A stretch of DNA of 64,000 nt from Monodelphis domestica (lineage: Eukaryota > Chordata > Mammalia > Didelphimorphia > Didelphidae), in NCBI RefSeq assembly GCF_027887165.1, contig NC_077231.1, positions 125,377,987 to 125,441,986 of the forward strand. The letters are read 5' to 3'. Positions 1 to 12,326 of the stretch are shown piece after piece; position 1 is the first letter of the stretch, and every line of letters starts with the position of its first letter. Below the pieces are notes generated by a model. The model worked only from the letters and a program-made list of their open reading frames with translations, ran no database searches and was not told the origin of the DNA. Position numbers and translations under genes: made by a program.

Positions 1-879
1 CTCCCCTTGGTGAAGGCTTACCCCTTGGTGGTCGTGCCAGCCCTCAAGGGTGGCGGGAAAGTCTTCTCTACAAGGAGAGGTTTGTGGGACCTCAATCTGG
101 ATATGTGCTCCTTTGGGGCGCTCACAAGTCTCCCCCTCATGTCTTCTAGAAAACAGGCAACAAGATGGAGTCTGCCTATGGGCTTACTCTCCAAATGTAA
201 GTAAACGAGATTGAATTCACTATCTGATTGCTTATTTGATTTAATTGTTGATTGGGGCAAAAGTTAGCGGTTAGAGGGGTTATGGGTCATCCTAAATCTC
301 TTTCTAAATACACTAATTATTGAAGTACACGATTTTCTTGTAGGCAGGGGAGAGGTAGAAAAAAGGGAAGAGAGCACTGCTCATCAATTTGAGTTGAATA
401 TCTCAATAGTTCATGGAAGGAAAGTCTTTGAAGAAATTAGGTTTCTTGACAGGAACCAGTGATGTTTTAAACAGGAACACACGATGTTAAGATTTCTGTC
501 AGTGTCAGAAATCTCCAAAGGTGTCTTGAATGGCCCCAAGAAATACTCCTTCCACTCCCTTCTGGGTCTCAGCCCTCAAGACTCCCTCCTCAAGAGAATT
601 TCCCAGAAGTCTTTGTCCAGTTTCCAACTGTTATTCCTGCCTCATACAACTATAGAGCTCTCAACATTTGCATTTTCACCAATGGTTCTTTTGTCCTACT
701 CCCCATCATTACAAAGCTTATTCCCCCATCATGGAGTCTGTTTGACCTGTCAGATTCTTTAGATGAGACCCTAATTTCACTGTTCCCACATCAGACCTTA
801 ATGACTTGCCTGGAATTCCTCATATAAGATGTGTCAGAAGTAGAACTTGAATGTCGGTCTTCTTGACTTTGAGTCCAAC
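1..879. other. Unclassified, start of window
   Basis: The first 200 bases are richer in G and C than their surroundings and could be the end of an LTR, but no second copy or boundary is visible. Open frames are short and shadow-like. No gene or site is recognised up to the L2 copy near 880. Confidence 0.3.
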
Positions 880-1345
880 TATTATCCATTATCCCATAAA
901 CCCTACTTTGCTCTCTGCTTGCAGACTGCTGCCAAAATAACATTCTTAAATCAGAGCTCTTACCATATTACTTCCTATCCCTTCAGTGAATGTTCATTGT
1001 TTTAGAATGATACAAAATCCTCAGATTAGCATTTAAAGCCTTTCCCCGTCTGGATTCAGCTTGTATTCACAGATACTTCATATTATCCCCTCTCACATAC
1101 TTTAGAGTCTAGCTCACTAAATTTACATGCTTTTCCATGAAGTTGGCATTCCATTTTCTCTGAGTCTTTGCACTGGCTGTCCTATGTGCCTGGAATGACC
1201 TCCCTGCTCACCTCGATCTCTAAGAATCCTCAGTTTCTCTTAAGACTCAACTCAAGTGATACCTTTTTTTTTTAGGAAACCTTCCCTGGCTTCCCTAGTC
1301 TTTAATGCTCTCTACCTCCTCAAACAGTCTTACTCTTTTCTATCA
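880..1345 (+). repeat. L2 (CR1-like) LINE remnant
   Basis: The sequence resembles the L2 3' region: CTGCCAAAATAACATTCTTA, AATCCTCAGATTAGCATTTA, and GTGCCTGGAATGACCTCCCT followed by CTTCCCTGGCTTCC. It is old and heavily mutated. Confidence 0.55.
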
Positions 1346-1502
1346 GTTTATTGGAGTGAAATATAAGGAGAATTGTAGGTCTCCTACCCTTCTTGGTCCT
1401 CCTATAGTGAATGGAAGTTACAGGCTTTATCCTGAGTGGAGAAGTCATAAAATGAAGTAACAAGAGCTAGCAGCAAGACAGAGTGGCCTCAAGGTATCAG
1501 GA

Positions 1503-1740
1503 AAGATGCCTAGGTGGCATAATGACTAGAATGCTAGAATTAGAATCAGGAAGACATGAATGTTAATCCTACTTAAAGACACTCACTATTTGATTCTGGA
1601 AAAGCCACTTATTCTTTCTCAACTTCAGTCTCATCTATAAAGTATGATTCATAATAGCACTCACCTACAAGGAGGTAAGACAAAAATAAGAATAACTATA
1701 TAACCAATGTTGTAAATCCTAGAACACTATATGAATGCTA
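1503..1740 (+). repeat. MIR-like CORE-SINE
   Basis: A degenerate tRNA-like head (GCCTAGGTGGCATAATGACT, TCAGGAAGACATGAATG) leads into a MIR-type body (CATCTATAAAGTATGATTCA, ATATGAATGCTAG). It is an ancient mammalian SINE on the plus strand. Confidence 0.55.
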
Positions 1741-1770
1741 GTTTTTATTTTTTTAAAATGTAATGGCCAG

Positions 1771-2469
1771 AATTTGGAACTATGCCCAAAGGGCGACAAA
1801 AGAATATCTACCCTTTGACCCAGCCATAGCACTGCTGGGTCTGTACCCCCAAAGAGATAATGGACAAAAAGACTTGTACAAAAATATTCATAGCTGCGCT
1901 CTTTGTGGTGGCCAAAAACTGGAAAACGAGGGGATGCCCATCAATTGGGGAATGGCTGAACAAACTGTGGTATATGTTGTTGATGGAATACTATTGTGCT
2001 AAAAGGAATAATAAAGTGGAGGAGTTCCATGGAGACTGGAACAACCTCCAGGAAGTGATGCAGAGCGAGAGGAGCAGAACCAGGAGAACATTGTACACAG
2101 AGACTAATACACTGTGGTATAATCGAACGTAATGGACTTCTCCATTAGTGGCGGTGTAATGTCCCTGAACAATCTGCAGGGATATAGGAGAAAAAAACAC
2201 CATTCATAAGCAAAGGATAAACTATGGGAGTGGAAACACCGAGGAAAAGCAACTGCCTGAATACAGCGGTTGAGGGGACATGACAGAGGAGAGACTCTAA
2301 ATGAACACTCTAATGCAAATATTATCAACAAAGCAATGGGTTCAAATCAAGAAAACATCTAATGCCCAGTGGATTTACGTGTCGGCTATGGGGGGTGGGG
2401 GGAGGAAAAGAAAATGATCTATGTCTTTAACGAATAATGCTTGGAAATGATCAAATAAAATATATTAAA
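1771..2469 (+). mobile_element. 5'-truncated L1, 3' end of ORF2 plus 3' UTR
   Basis: Bases 1771 to about 2130 encode the C-terminal end of L1 ORF2 ([36 protein letters not shown], with frameshifts), followed by the 3' UTR. A 16-base target duplication AAAATGTAATGGCCAG flanks it at 1755-1770 and 2470-2485. That marks a complete but severely 5'-truncated retrotransposition event of about 700 bases. Confidence 0.9.
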
Positions 2470-3289
2470 AAAATGTAATGGCCAGAGATATAAATTCAAC
2501 ACGGTTCAGCAAGTTTTTCTTTTGCAGGACTAGTCTAAAGAAGGTCACACTTACTCTTATTCACTTAATAATGTGTAACTTTGGGTAATTTACTGAAATT
2601 ATCTGGTTTGGTTTCTAAATCTTATAAAAGAAGAACCTAGATAACTTCGGTTTTCTGGACCACCTCTAAGTCTGTCGTCCTATGAGCCCATGATCTATGA
2701 CTCTAGAAGGCAATTTCAGACATAACAGACATTCATATTCTTGGTTATAGTAATCATCTCCCTCTAAGTCTTTCCTTCTGCATCCTAATTTCTTTCAACA
2801 TATGGCAAGAGCTCAAGGTTTTTAATGTCCTGATTGCCCTGTTCTAGATGATCTTCCATCCAGAGAGTCCTATCAGTCCTATCTCTTTTGGTAATCAGGC
2901 CATTTTTCTGTATCTTCTGCCTTTCTATTAGGGCCTTTCTAGCATTCACTCAAGATACTACTTTAATACTGGACATTTTCTAGTACACTGGAAATCATCT
3001 ACAGTCTAGAAACACATCCCACTGCCAGCTACTATCACTTAGGCTGAATTTTATATCCCAAATCATACCAATATCTGGTCCTGTCTGCTATGAGACAGGG
3101 TATCTGGGCTTCACTGGGTATACCATTAGTACCTGCTGTAAGACTGGTTTTCAAGGAAAGGCTTTGAACATTTTAATCCTCTATCTTTCTCAATGAATCT
3201 CATCCTATCCACAAATCTTCCTGTTGAACTCATTCCTCAATATTTAGCATATGTTCACCCATTACTGGTGATTTTAAAGCCTCGTGCGC

Positions 3290-4735
3290 TACGTCCCATT
3301 CCCAATCCCCACTTGGTGCCTTCCTTAGTACAATTACCTTCAACCACATCTGCCTAAATATTCACTCAATCTTCTCCTTCCACTGTACTCCCTGGAATTG
3401 AGATGCATCTCTCCTTCTATTGCCCCTTTTAGACACTCCTACAACCATCCCTCAGCAGGCTTTCCTTTGAGGTCCATGTTATTAAAATTTATCATTGAAT
3501 CTGGGTATTGGTTGCCCTTATTTGTAGAACTTCAGAACATTTCTCTTCTTTCCTCAATGAATTCAATGCCTAGCTCATAGTCTTTTTCTCTACTATAATT
3601 CCTGTCCTCCTACTAGGGGACTTCTATATACATATTAAGGCTCATTCAAATTCTCTCACCTCTCCTCCCCATAATATAAGTTCTCATGATCAACTGCTTC
3701 ACTTTCCATCAACAAGATATATGCTCACATCTTTGATCATGCATTTGCCTATGTAGTTTGCTTCTATGCTTGTGATGTGCAAAATTATTTTACCTGGTCA
3801 TTGTTTAACATTCCATCCTTGATTATTTTCTTTGTCTTCATCCTGACTTCCAATCTTCCCAACAATCAGTTCTTTCACAGGTCATCCCACCCACCTCAGC
3901 ATTGGCTACATACTGTCTTCTCTTTTCTATCTCTGCTCACTGAAAAATCAGCACAAATCTATATTATCTTTTTTTTTAATCCTTACCTTCTGTCTAAGAA
4001 TCAATACCATGCACCAGTTCTACCTTTGAACTGTGGTAAGGGCTAGGCAACAGCACTCCAGTGACTTGCCAGGGTCACACAACTATGAAGCATTTGAGGC
4101 CAGAATTGAACCAAGAACTCTCATTTCTAGGCCTGTCTCTCAATCCATTGAGTCACCTACTTGCCCACCAAATTATCTTCTACAGTCCAATCCTTGCTCC
4201 ATTTTACTATAAAAGGTAATGTTTTGCTAAGCTACAACCTTGGATTCCTGTCACCAACCTCCTTTGCTCCTATTCATATATATTGCTAATCAAATTGGCG
4301 AAAATCAAGAAACCATACTGACAGAGTCAAATACAAATGTATGTTAAATAATATCCATTGGACTCCCAGTCAGGAAATCTTTTTATCCTTCCTTAATCAA
4401 ATTGTTATCCACCTCACCAAAGAAGTAGTTCCCAAACATTTCCTTTTTCCCCTCAAACCATTTACAACATCCTTCCAAAAATCAGTTAATGCCTGATTCT
4501 TAACTAAAAAATATTGTGGCCATTTACTAAGAGCTCTAACGTTCTTCTCTGTTTTTCCTGATCTCACTCCATTTACATATCTTGTCCCACTATTTGATCC
4601 TTCACCAAGTCTCACACAAGTCAGGATACCTTCTCTTTGCCAAGGCAAATACCTCCACATACACTTTTCATTCTACATTTGTCCCTGCTCACCCCCAAGC
4701 TTCATTATCCAGGATGGATTTCATACTATTCCTTC
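3290..4735 (+). repeat. L2/CR1-like LINE fragment
   Basis: The plus strand shows the endonuclease-like block GDFYIHIKAHSNSLTSP followed by further degenerate LINE coding sequence. A SINE interrupts it at 3969-4168. No long frame survives. Confidence 0.5.
3969..4168 (-). repeat. tRNA-derived marsupial SINE
   Basis: An old diverged copy running from a T-stretch through CCTTACCTTCTGTCTAAGAA, GACTTGCCAGGGTCACACAA, a degenerate B-box region (GAATTGAACC) and TCAATCCATTGAGTCACCTA at its 5' end. Confidence 0.75.
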
Positions 4736-5809
4736 CATGCAATCTATTGAGAATATAATAGGAATGAATGCTTCATGAATATGTGAAAAATCAATAAAGT
4801 CAAAGAATGGAATGATTATCCATCAAAAAAAGTGGGAGGAGGAAGATCTTTTATTGATTTGCTATTATTCTAATCTTATAGGATGTAGCATTCCTTGAGA
4901 GGTTGGGTCCCATTTAGGTCTCTAACTTGACTATCAGCCTAATCTAAAGTCCTCACTATTTTATTAATAAAAAGGACTTTACCAGATGACAGCAAAAACA
5001 TAGGAACACCTGGAACAACCAGGAAATTCATAGCCATGACATTAATTTCATTGCTTTGATCTCACATAATGTTTGGAACTGAGTCAAGGACAAATCCTCT
5101 CATGAGATATTGAGGGATTATTGAATGGGAAAGTGTTGCATGCTTGAATCATCAAGAAAATATTCTCAATTCTTGCCAATTATTGCATATGATCAGAACA
5201 GCATGTATAAAGGAAGTAAAAATACTTTTTTGCCACACTATCAAATTTCAAGTATATTGGTTGTATTATAAGGAAGAGAGGGTTAGAGCAAGTTTTCAGA
5301 GGCATGAGACTAACAGGGAGAGAATTCTAGGTTGGGAAAGTAAGGGAGAGACAGTTAACTGAGATTTAGGGTCTTTCTCCAGTTTTGACCTGGAGGGACA
5401 GGCTGCTTTTCCTTAGTGGTTGATACAACCCTATACTACCCTGAATTCCCTATCCTGTCTTGCTGTCCAGCTGCCCTGTTGCACTGCTATCCTGTTGCCC
5501 TGCTGCTTTGCTGATCTGTTTTATCTACTGCAGTTTCTGGTGATCCTGAACCATCTGGCAACTGATTGTGAGACTAGGTCTGGGTCCTTTTGGATCTAAG
5601 ACCTTCCCTGGGTCCTATCAGGCTTACACAAACCCTTTCCTTAAAATCAGCTAAGGATGGTTTAGTGTAGCTTAGCCAAGATCAAGAACTGGGAATTTAG
5701 GCAGTAAGGAGAGGATTAGAGTTGATTGCTAACATTTATATTAGCTAATATAAAGTTTATAAATTGATTTACAAATATTATCAAATTGTTTTCAAGAGAT
5801 TAAGTTTAC
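4736..5809. other. Intergenic or intronic, nothing recognised
   Basis: AT-rich unique-looking sequence. It was read on the minus strand for the missing second half of lectin domain 2 (a CGxMKGRYVT-like block) and none was found. Confidence 0.4.
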
Positions 5810-6095
5810 CTGGCATTGAAAATGCCACCAGTGTCAGGGGAATCCCCCACCAGGATCAGTGCTCCATGTAATTCTTCAGTACAACAATCTTGTCGAGGAG
5901 TGATTGCCACAGATTTCACTGTTTGTGTACATCCCAAATCTACCATCCACCAGGGATTAATCTCTTCTTGTGTCTGAATACAAGTGCCTCTTTCAAAATC
6001 ATCTAGTAGAGACCCATCCACAGCTCTTTCAGGAGATGCAGTGGGACTGAAGATGCTGGACTGGAAGGTAGGTTTTCCCTTTGATAGCACTGGAG
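5810..6095 (-). CDS. F-type lectin exon 5: first half of lectin domain 2
   Basis: This 286-base exon has acceptor ATCTCATCATTTCAG and donor CAG|GTAAAC (phase 1 in, phase 2 out, the same as exon 3). It encodes LSKGKPTFQSSIFSP, the ERAVDG turn, RGTCIQT, INPWWMVDLG, ITPRQDCCTEELHGALILVG and GIFNAR. The DG-to-Cys loop has the full family length, unlike domain 1. The His of the fucose triad is again Gln, and the last basic residue of RxDx4R/K is Glu. The vicinal Cys pair, WW and first Arg are kept. The partner exon for the second half should lie further left. None is recognisable between 5809 and 1, and the largest intron elsewhere in the gene is 15 kb, so this is no sign of a broken gene. Confidence 0.88.
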
Positions 6096-6671
6096 CTGAA
6101 ATGATGAGATATATGAGGAGAGAAGTCCATCAGCCATCAGATGCAAAGTGCAGACTCCATTACATGAATGAAGAGTTGATTCCATTTCCCAAGGACCATA
6201 GAAGTCCTGCTACCTTAAAAATGTGATTTAGAATACCTAGTCACCAGCTATTGACATTGTTGCCTTTCTCACTTTTATGAGTTCACAATGTAATTCAATA
6301 AAACATACTAGAATGCCTTTCTCTTCTAGGAAGCAAAGTGGAATGGGAAATTTAAGCTTGCATGACATTTGCAAATCATTCGCTTTTCTCTGTTTTACTT
6401 GGCTTGTGTAGACCTAACAGAGATGAAAAGTAATTTTCTGCTTCTTTCATCCCAATAGTGACATTTTTTAATCACACAGAATTAGAAGGTCAGAAATGCT
6501 GCTTAAGGTGAACTCAAAATGGCACTGGCTATTGCGGATCTTGTCTTTATGTTGCATCTGTTGGCTAAATACCATGAAAATCATAAAATTTTGTGTGGTT
6601 ACTTTTTGAAAGTCAATTGATACATTTTCCAAATAATAATTTTAATTCATTTTTAACTTATTCTTTTGCTA

Positions 6672-8820
6672 AGACAGACCTGGAAACCAAGATAGTGGAG
6701 TAAATGAAGATATAAACTTACTTGAAATCTCCCCAATTTCCTTCCAAACAACTTTAAAATAATGCTTCAATATGAATTCTGGAGTGGTAGAACCAATAAA
6801 AGGAAGAGATGAAACAATTTTCCATCCTAAGGCAACTTAAAAGGTCAGCAGGAAATTTCTGTCTGACTGGAGTGAGAGTAAAGCACATTCTAGGGTAGGT
6901 TATGCCCAGTAAACCAGTAGCAAAGCCTATGCCAAAACACAAGGCAGTCAGCAGTTGCTCACACCTAGCACAAGCAAGCAGCAGGGCCCTGTGTTCTGGT
7001 GCAAACCAGTACCAAAGTTTGGAACCCCAGTGAAAGCCAGAAGCAGGCCTTGGAAGTTAATAAATAAGCTGTGGTATGTGTGGCACTGTCAGCCCACAAA
7101 TGGTAAAGAGATTGGACAACTAGTTAGCAAGAGATTACTGGGGACACTTTGTTGGCACTAGGAATAGAACTTTTGCATTGCCCATACACAATTCTGGGTC
7201 ACATTCCCAGGGCAAGAAAGAGTACTAGCTTAAGAGAGGATTGGGCTGCATGGGAACTGGAACCAGAGTCATAGTTCCAGGGTGGAAAGGCGTACTCATG
7301 GTCATTTATAGAAGAAGAGTGAACATAGTTTTAAGACCAGACCACCTTAGAAGAACCGAAAACTTACAGACCCCCAGGTTTAGCTTTGAAAAACACCATC
7401 AAGAAAGGCCCAAAGTTTGGGAAAGTGCCTACTCTACCCTAAAAGCAGAGTCCAACTTTAACATAAAGTTGGAAGACAAAAAATAGTTGGAAAAATTAAC
7501 AAAAAAAAAAAAGAAAAGAGAATCTGACCACCTAAAGTTACTATGATGACAGGGAAAATTAAGACACAAACCCAGAAGAAGACATCAAAGTCAAAATGGC
7601 TACATTCAAAGATAAATGTGGGTTGGCCTCATCCCCCCCTCACTGATTTATTGAAGAACTAAAAATGATTTTAAAAATCAAATAAAAGAGGCAGAGGAAA
7701 AATTGGGAAAAGAAATGAATGATACAAAAAAATCATGAAAAAAGAAATCACCTGCTTAGTTAAAGAGGCACAAAAACTCCTGAAGAAAATAATATTTTAA
7801 AAACAAAATAGTACAAACAGTAAAAGAGGAACAAAAACCCAATGAAGAGAATGTCTTAACCACATAGAAAAATATATGCAAAAAATTTACTAAAGAAATG
7901 AACTCCTTGAAGAGTAGAATTAGCCAAATGGAAAAAAGGAAGTACAAAAAGCTCATTGAAGATAATACTTTCTTAAAAATTAGAATTGGTCAAATGAAAG
8001 CTATTGACTTCATGAAACCTTAAGAAACAATAAAACAAAATAAAAAGAATGCAAAAATAGAAGAAAATGTGAAATATCTCATTGGAAAAAACAACTCACC
8101 TGGAAAATAGATTCAGGAGAGAGAATTTTAAAATTATTGGACTGCCTGAAAGCCATGAACAAAGAAGAGCTTAGACATCATTTTTCAAGAAATTATCAGG
8201 GAAAATTACCTTGATATTCTAGAATCAGAGAGTAAAATAGATTGAAAGAGTCTACCGATCATCTCCTGAAAGAGATGCCAAAATGAAAACTCACAGGAAT
8301 ATTATAGAAAAATTCTAGAACTCTCAGGTTAAGGAGAAAATATTGCAAGTATCCAAAAAGAAATAAATTGAAAACCATGGAGCCACAATCAGGATAGCAT
8401 AAGATCTAGCAGTTTCTATCTTAAAGGATCAGAGGACCTGGAATATGATATTCAATGAGGTTGAAGGAACTAGAATTATAATAAAAAATTACCAATCCAG
8501 CAAAAGTGAGTATAAACCTTTGGGGAGAAGGGAATGGATATTTGGTGAAACAGAGGACTTTCAATTGCATACTTGAAGAAAAAACCAAAGCTGAATAAAA
8601 AAATTATCTTTCAAATACAAGACTCAAGAGAAGAATAAAAAGGTAAATAAGAAGGAGAAATTACAAGTTATTCAGTAAGTTTAAATGGTTTACATTCCTA
8701 CATGGAAAGATGATGCTTATAAAAATTTTATTATTAGGGCAATTAGAGAATACATAGACAGAGAACATGGATCTGATTTGAGTATGACAGTACAACAGCT
8801 TAAAAAACAAGATTAGTTGG
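6672..8820 (+). mobile_element. Old L1, 5' UTR and ORF1 part
   Basis: The segment begins with an L1 promoter-like AAACCAAGATAGTGGAGTAA and continues with a badly broken A-rich ORF1 coding region. Near 8690-8800 it reads ATGGAAAGATGATGCTTATA and AAAAAACAAGATTAG. The element resumes at 10432 after a younger insertion. Old-L1-like sequence can be followed to about 13640, so this is the base layer of a nested stack. Confidence 0.75.
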
Positions 8821-10431
8821 TCATCAAAACAATTTGGTACTGGCTAAGAGATAGAAAGGAGGATCAGTGGAATAGACTTGGGGTGAATGACCTCAGCAAG
8901 ACAGTCTATGACAAACCCAAAGATCCCAGTTTTGGGGACCAAACCCCACTATTTGATAAAAACTGCTGGGAAAATTGGAAGATAGTATGGGAGAGATTAG
9001 GTTTGGATCAATATCTCACACCCTACACCAAGATAAACTCAGAATGGGTGAATGACCTGAATATAAAGAAGGAAACTATAAGCAAATTAGGTGAACACAG
9101 AATAGTATACTTGTCAGATCTTTGGGAAGGAAAAGATTTTAAAACCAAGCAAGACTTAGAAAGAGTCACAAAATGCAAAATAAATAATTTTGACTACATC
9201 AAATTAAAAAGTTTTTGTACAAACAAACCCAATGTAACTAAAATTAGAAGGAAAGCAACATATTGGGAAACAATCTTCATAACAAAAACCTCTGACAAAG
9301 GTCTAATTACTCAAATTTATAAAGAGCTAAACCAGTAAAAAAAATCAAGCCATTCTCCAATTGAAAAATGGGCAAGGGACATGAATAGGCAATTTTCAGT
9401 TAAAGAAATCAAAACTATTAATAAGCACATGAAAAAGTGTTCTAAATCTCTTATAATCAGAGAGATGCAAATCAAAACAACTCTGAGATATCACCTCACA
9501 CCTAGCAGACTGGCTAACATGACAACAAAGGAAAGTAATGAATGCTGGAGGGGATGTGGCAAAGTTGGGACATTAATGCATTGCTGGTGGAGTTGTGAAT
9601 TGATCCAACTATTCTGGAGGGCAATTTGGAACTATGCCCAAAGGGCGATAAAAGACTTTCTTCCCTTTGATCCAGCCATAGCACTGCTGGGTTTGTACCC
9701 CAAAGAAATAATAAGGAAAAAGATGTGTACAAAAATATTCATAGCTGCGCTCTTTGTGGTGGCCAAAAATTGGAAAATGAGGGGATGCCCTTCAATTGGG
9801 GAATGGCTGAACAAATTGTGGTATAAGTTGGTGATGGAATACTATTGTGCTCAAAGGAATAATAAAGTGGAGGCATTCCATGGGGACTGGAACAACCTCC
9901 AGGAATTGATGCAGAGTGAGAGGAGCAGAACCAGGAAAACATTATACACAGAGACTGATACACTGTGGTACAATCAAATGTAATGGACTTCTCCTTTAGT
10001 GGCAATGCAGTCTGAACAATTATGAGGAATCTACAAGAAAAACCACTATCCACATTCAGAGGAAACACTGTGGGAGTAAAAACACCAAAGGAAAACCACT
10101 GCTTGAATACATGGATCGAAGGGATATGGTTGGGGATGTAGACTAAATGAACATCCTAGTGCAAACATCAACAACATGGAAATAGGTTCTGATCAAGGAC
10201 ACAAGTAATAGACACAAATAATACCCAATGAAATTGCGCCTGGGCTGCAGGAAGGGTGGGTGGAGGGGAGGGAGGGAAATAATGTGATTATTGTAATCAA
10301 GGAATAATGTTCTAAATTGACTAAATAAACTAATTCAAATGGAAAGAAAGTAAAAAAATAAAATGTAAAGAAATAAAGACAAGACATTTTGTGGCAAAAA
10401 ACAAAAAACAAAAAACAAAAAACCCAACCCC
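8821..10431 (+). mobile_element. Younger 5'-truncated L1 inserted in the old L1
   Basis: The insert carries the C-terminal half of ORF2. One open frame (8817-9338) includes WENWKIVWERLGLDQYL and WVNDLNIKKE, and a second (9381-9983) includes [20 protein letters not shown], the [18 protein letters not shown]ys/His motif and [13 protein letters not shown] single frame break near 9336 separates them. The 3' UTR runs to about 10345, followed by an A-rich (CAAAAAA)n tail. The target duplication is AACAAGATTAGTTGG at 8806-8820 and AACAAGATTAGTGG at 10432-10445. No reverse transcriptase core is present, so it cannot move by itself. Confidence 0.88.
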
Positions 10432-11143
10432 AACAAGATTAGTGGTTGAGGAAAAGTAATGCACTGGGCAAAGGGGAAAGAGAGGTAGAATTAGGTAAAT
10501 TATCTCAAATGGAAGAGGTATAAAAGAGCTTTTGCAGTGGAGAGGAAGATGAGGGGATGGCAGACAATGGTTGAATCTAATTCTCTTTGGAATTGGTTCA
10601 GGGAGGGAATAACTTACATACTCAGATGGGTATAGGAATTTATTTTATTCTATGGGGAGGGAGGAAGGGAAGGTGATAAAAGAAGAGGGAGGCACTGATA
10701 GAAGGGAGGGTGGATTGGAGAGTCAGTGATCAGAAGCAAAACACTTTGGAAGAGGATGGGTTGAATGAAGATAGAAGAATAAACAGTGAAAAACTAGGAT
10801 GGAGGGAAATTCACAGTTATCATAAATCTGAAAAAAATTTACAGCAGATTTCTCTTATAAAAACCTGATTTCTCAAGTATATAGAGAACTCCACCAAACT
10901 TATAACAATGGTTAAGGGATATGAAGACATAGTTTTCAAATGAAGTCAAAGCTGTCTATAGAAATGAAAAATGCTCTAAATCACAATTTATTAGAGAAAT
11001 TAAAATAAAACCAATGCTGAGGTACCACCTCATACCTGTCATATTGGCTAGTGTGACAGAAAAAGAAAATGACAAATGTTGGGGTGTGTGGAAAAATTAG
11101 GACATTAAAGCACTTGGTATATTGTGAACTGATCCAAACATTC
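10432..11143 (+). mobile_element. Old L1, middle part
   Basis: This continues the element begun at 6672: a G- and A-rich spacer, then degenerate ORF2 C-terminal sequence (TATAACAATGGTTAAGGGAT, GAGGTACCACCTCATACCTG, TGTTGGGGTGTGTGGAAAAA). It is interrupted at 11144 by an antisense L1 piece flanked by a target duplication. Confidence 0.7.
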
Positions 11144-12326
11144 CATTTAAAATTTTTTTATTTAATTGATTAATTAAGAAAAAATTTCCATGGTTATGTA
11201 AAGGCTGGCAAAGGGATCCTGATCAGAAACTTGCTTGTTTGATGCACAGCTAGCTTAGTGGCAGTTGAGAGCCATCAAAGGATTCTGAGTAGAGAACTGG
11301 GAGCTGAGGAGAATTCTGACCAGCTCAGCACTTCCAGCTCTGGAAGGAAAATGGGGAGGAGCTTTTCCTGGCAGGGAATCTGAAGCCACAAGAGGGAAAA
11401 GAACCAGACTTTCCTACTTGTTGTTGTACCTGTCTAGAAATCCTTCCACAATCCCTCCTTCACTTGACTACAACTACCCAAGACTCAGAAGGAGTTTGGT
11501 TGGACTCTTTGACCAGAGCCAATCTGCCCTCTTCTTTGGGGTCTCTCTCTCTCCCTTGCCTTTCCTTGAACTGATTATAGAGATCTAGTTTAAGTTATAG
11601 TGGTATAGAGATTATAAGAAACTGTCAGCTGGGAAAGGGACTTAGGCATGGAAGCCTTGAGACTGGCCCCTTGAAATCCAATTGCTGTGGAAATTCCATC
11701 TTCTTTCCCCCTCATTCCTCCAATGTTACCATTCCCCTTCCCTTTAATAAATTTTCAGTTCAAGTCAGATTTTGGGTTTGGCCTGGAACAAGGGGAAGGT
11801 TGGGTGGTTGAGAATAGGATTCAAGGGTGAATTCTATCTCATCTGTGGCAAACTAGATCTGGTTGCTACAACCCTCCACAGAAGAGGGTTTGATTACAAA
11901 CCTCTCTGCTTTGGATAACTGATCAGGGATATAGACATCTTCCCTTCTAGTTGTGCTTCCATTAGGACTCAAGGGATATAAATCATAAAATATCCTTTGA
12001 GAAGAGAGATAGAGAAGTTCTTCCTGTCTCTCTAAGGTTGCCCCAAGCTCTGGTGTCAACTAATCTTGAGGAGGGAGAGACTGCCATCTTTTCCTCAACC
12101 TTTCTGCTTCAACCATATTCCTTTCTCCACATTCCCCTTCAACCTCTCACTAGCGTTATATCCTTCCAGTTAGGACAAAACCTACTCATACCTCTTCATT
12201 TTAAAGAGAGAAGAGTCTCCCTGCTTCTTCTCTTTTACAGTTACATGATTCATGTTCTTTCTCCCCCCTCCTCACACCCCCTCCCCTAGCCAATGAGCAA
12301 TTCCACTGGGTTTTTCATGTGTCATT
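11144..12326 (-). mobile_element. Antisense L1 3' fragment, split by a solo LTR
   Basis: The L1 3' end lies on the minus strand at 11144-11196 and 12240-12326 (TTTCCATGGTTA, then GTTACATGATTCATG, CCAATGAGCAATTCCACTGG). The target duplication is TGATCCAAACATTC at 11130-11143 and TGATCCAATCATTC at 12327-12340, one mismatch. It was inserted in the old L1 and later split by the LTR. Confidence 0.82.
11197..12239 (+). mobile_element. Solo LTR of an endogenous retrovirus
   Basis: A 1043-base element begins TGTAAAGGCT and ends CTTTTACA, with the perfect 4-base target duplication GTTA at 11193-11196 and 12240-12243. The ancestral L1 sequence CATGGTTACATGATTC is recovered when it is removed. A polyadenylation signal (AATAAA) lies near 11745 on the plus strand, which suggests plus orientation. 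There is no internal retroviral sequence, as expected after LTR-LTR recombination. The family was not identified. Confidence 0.85.
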
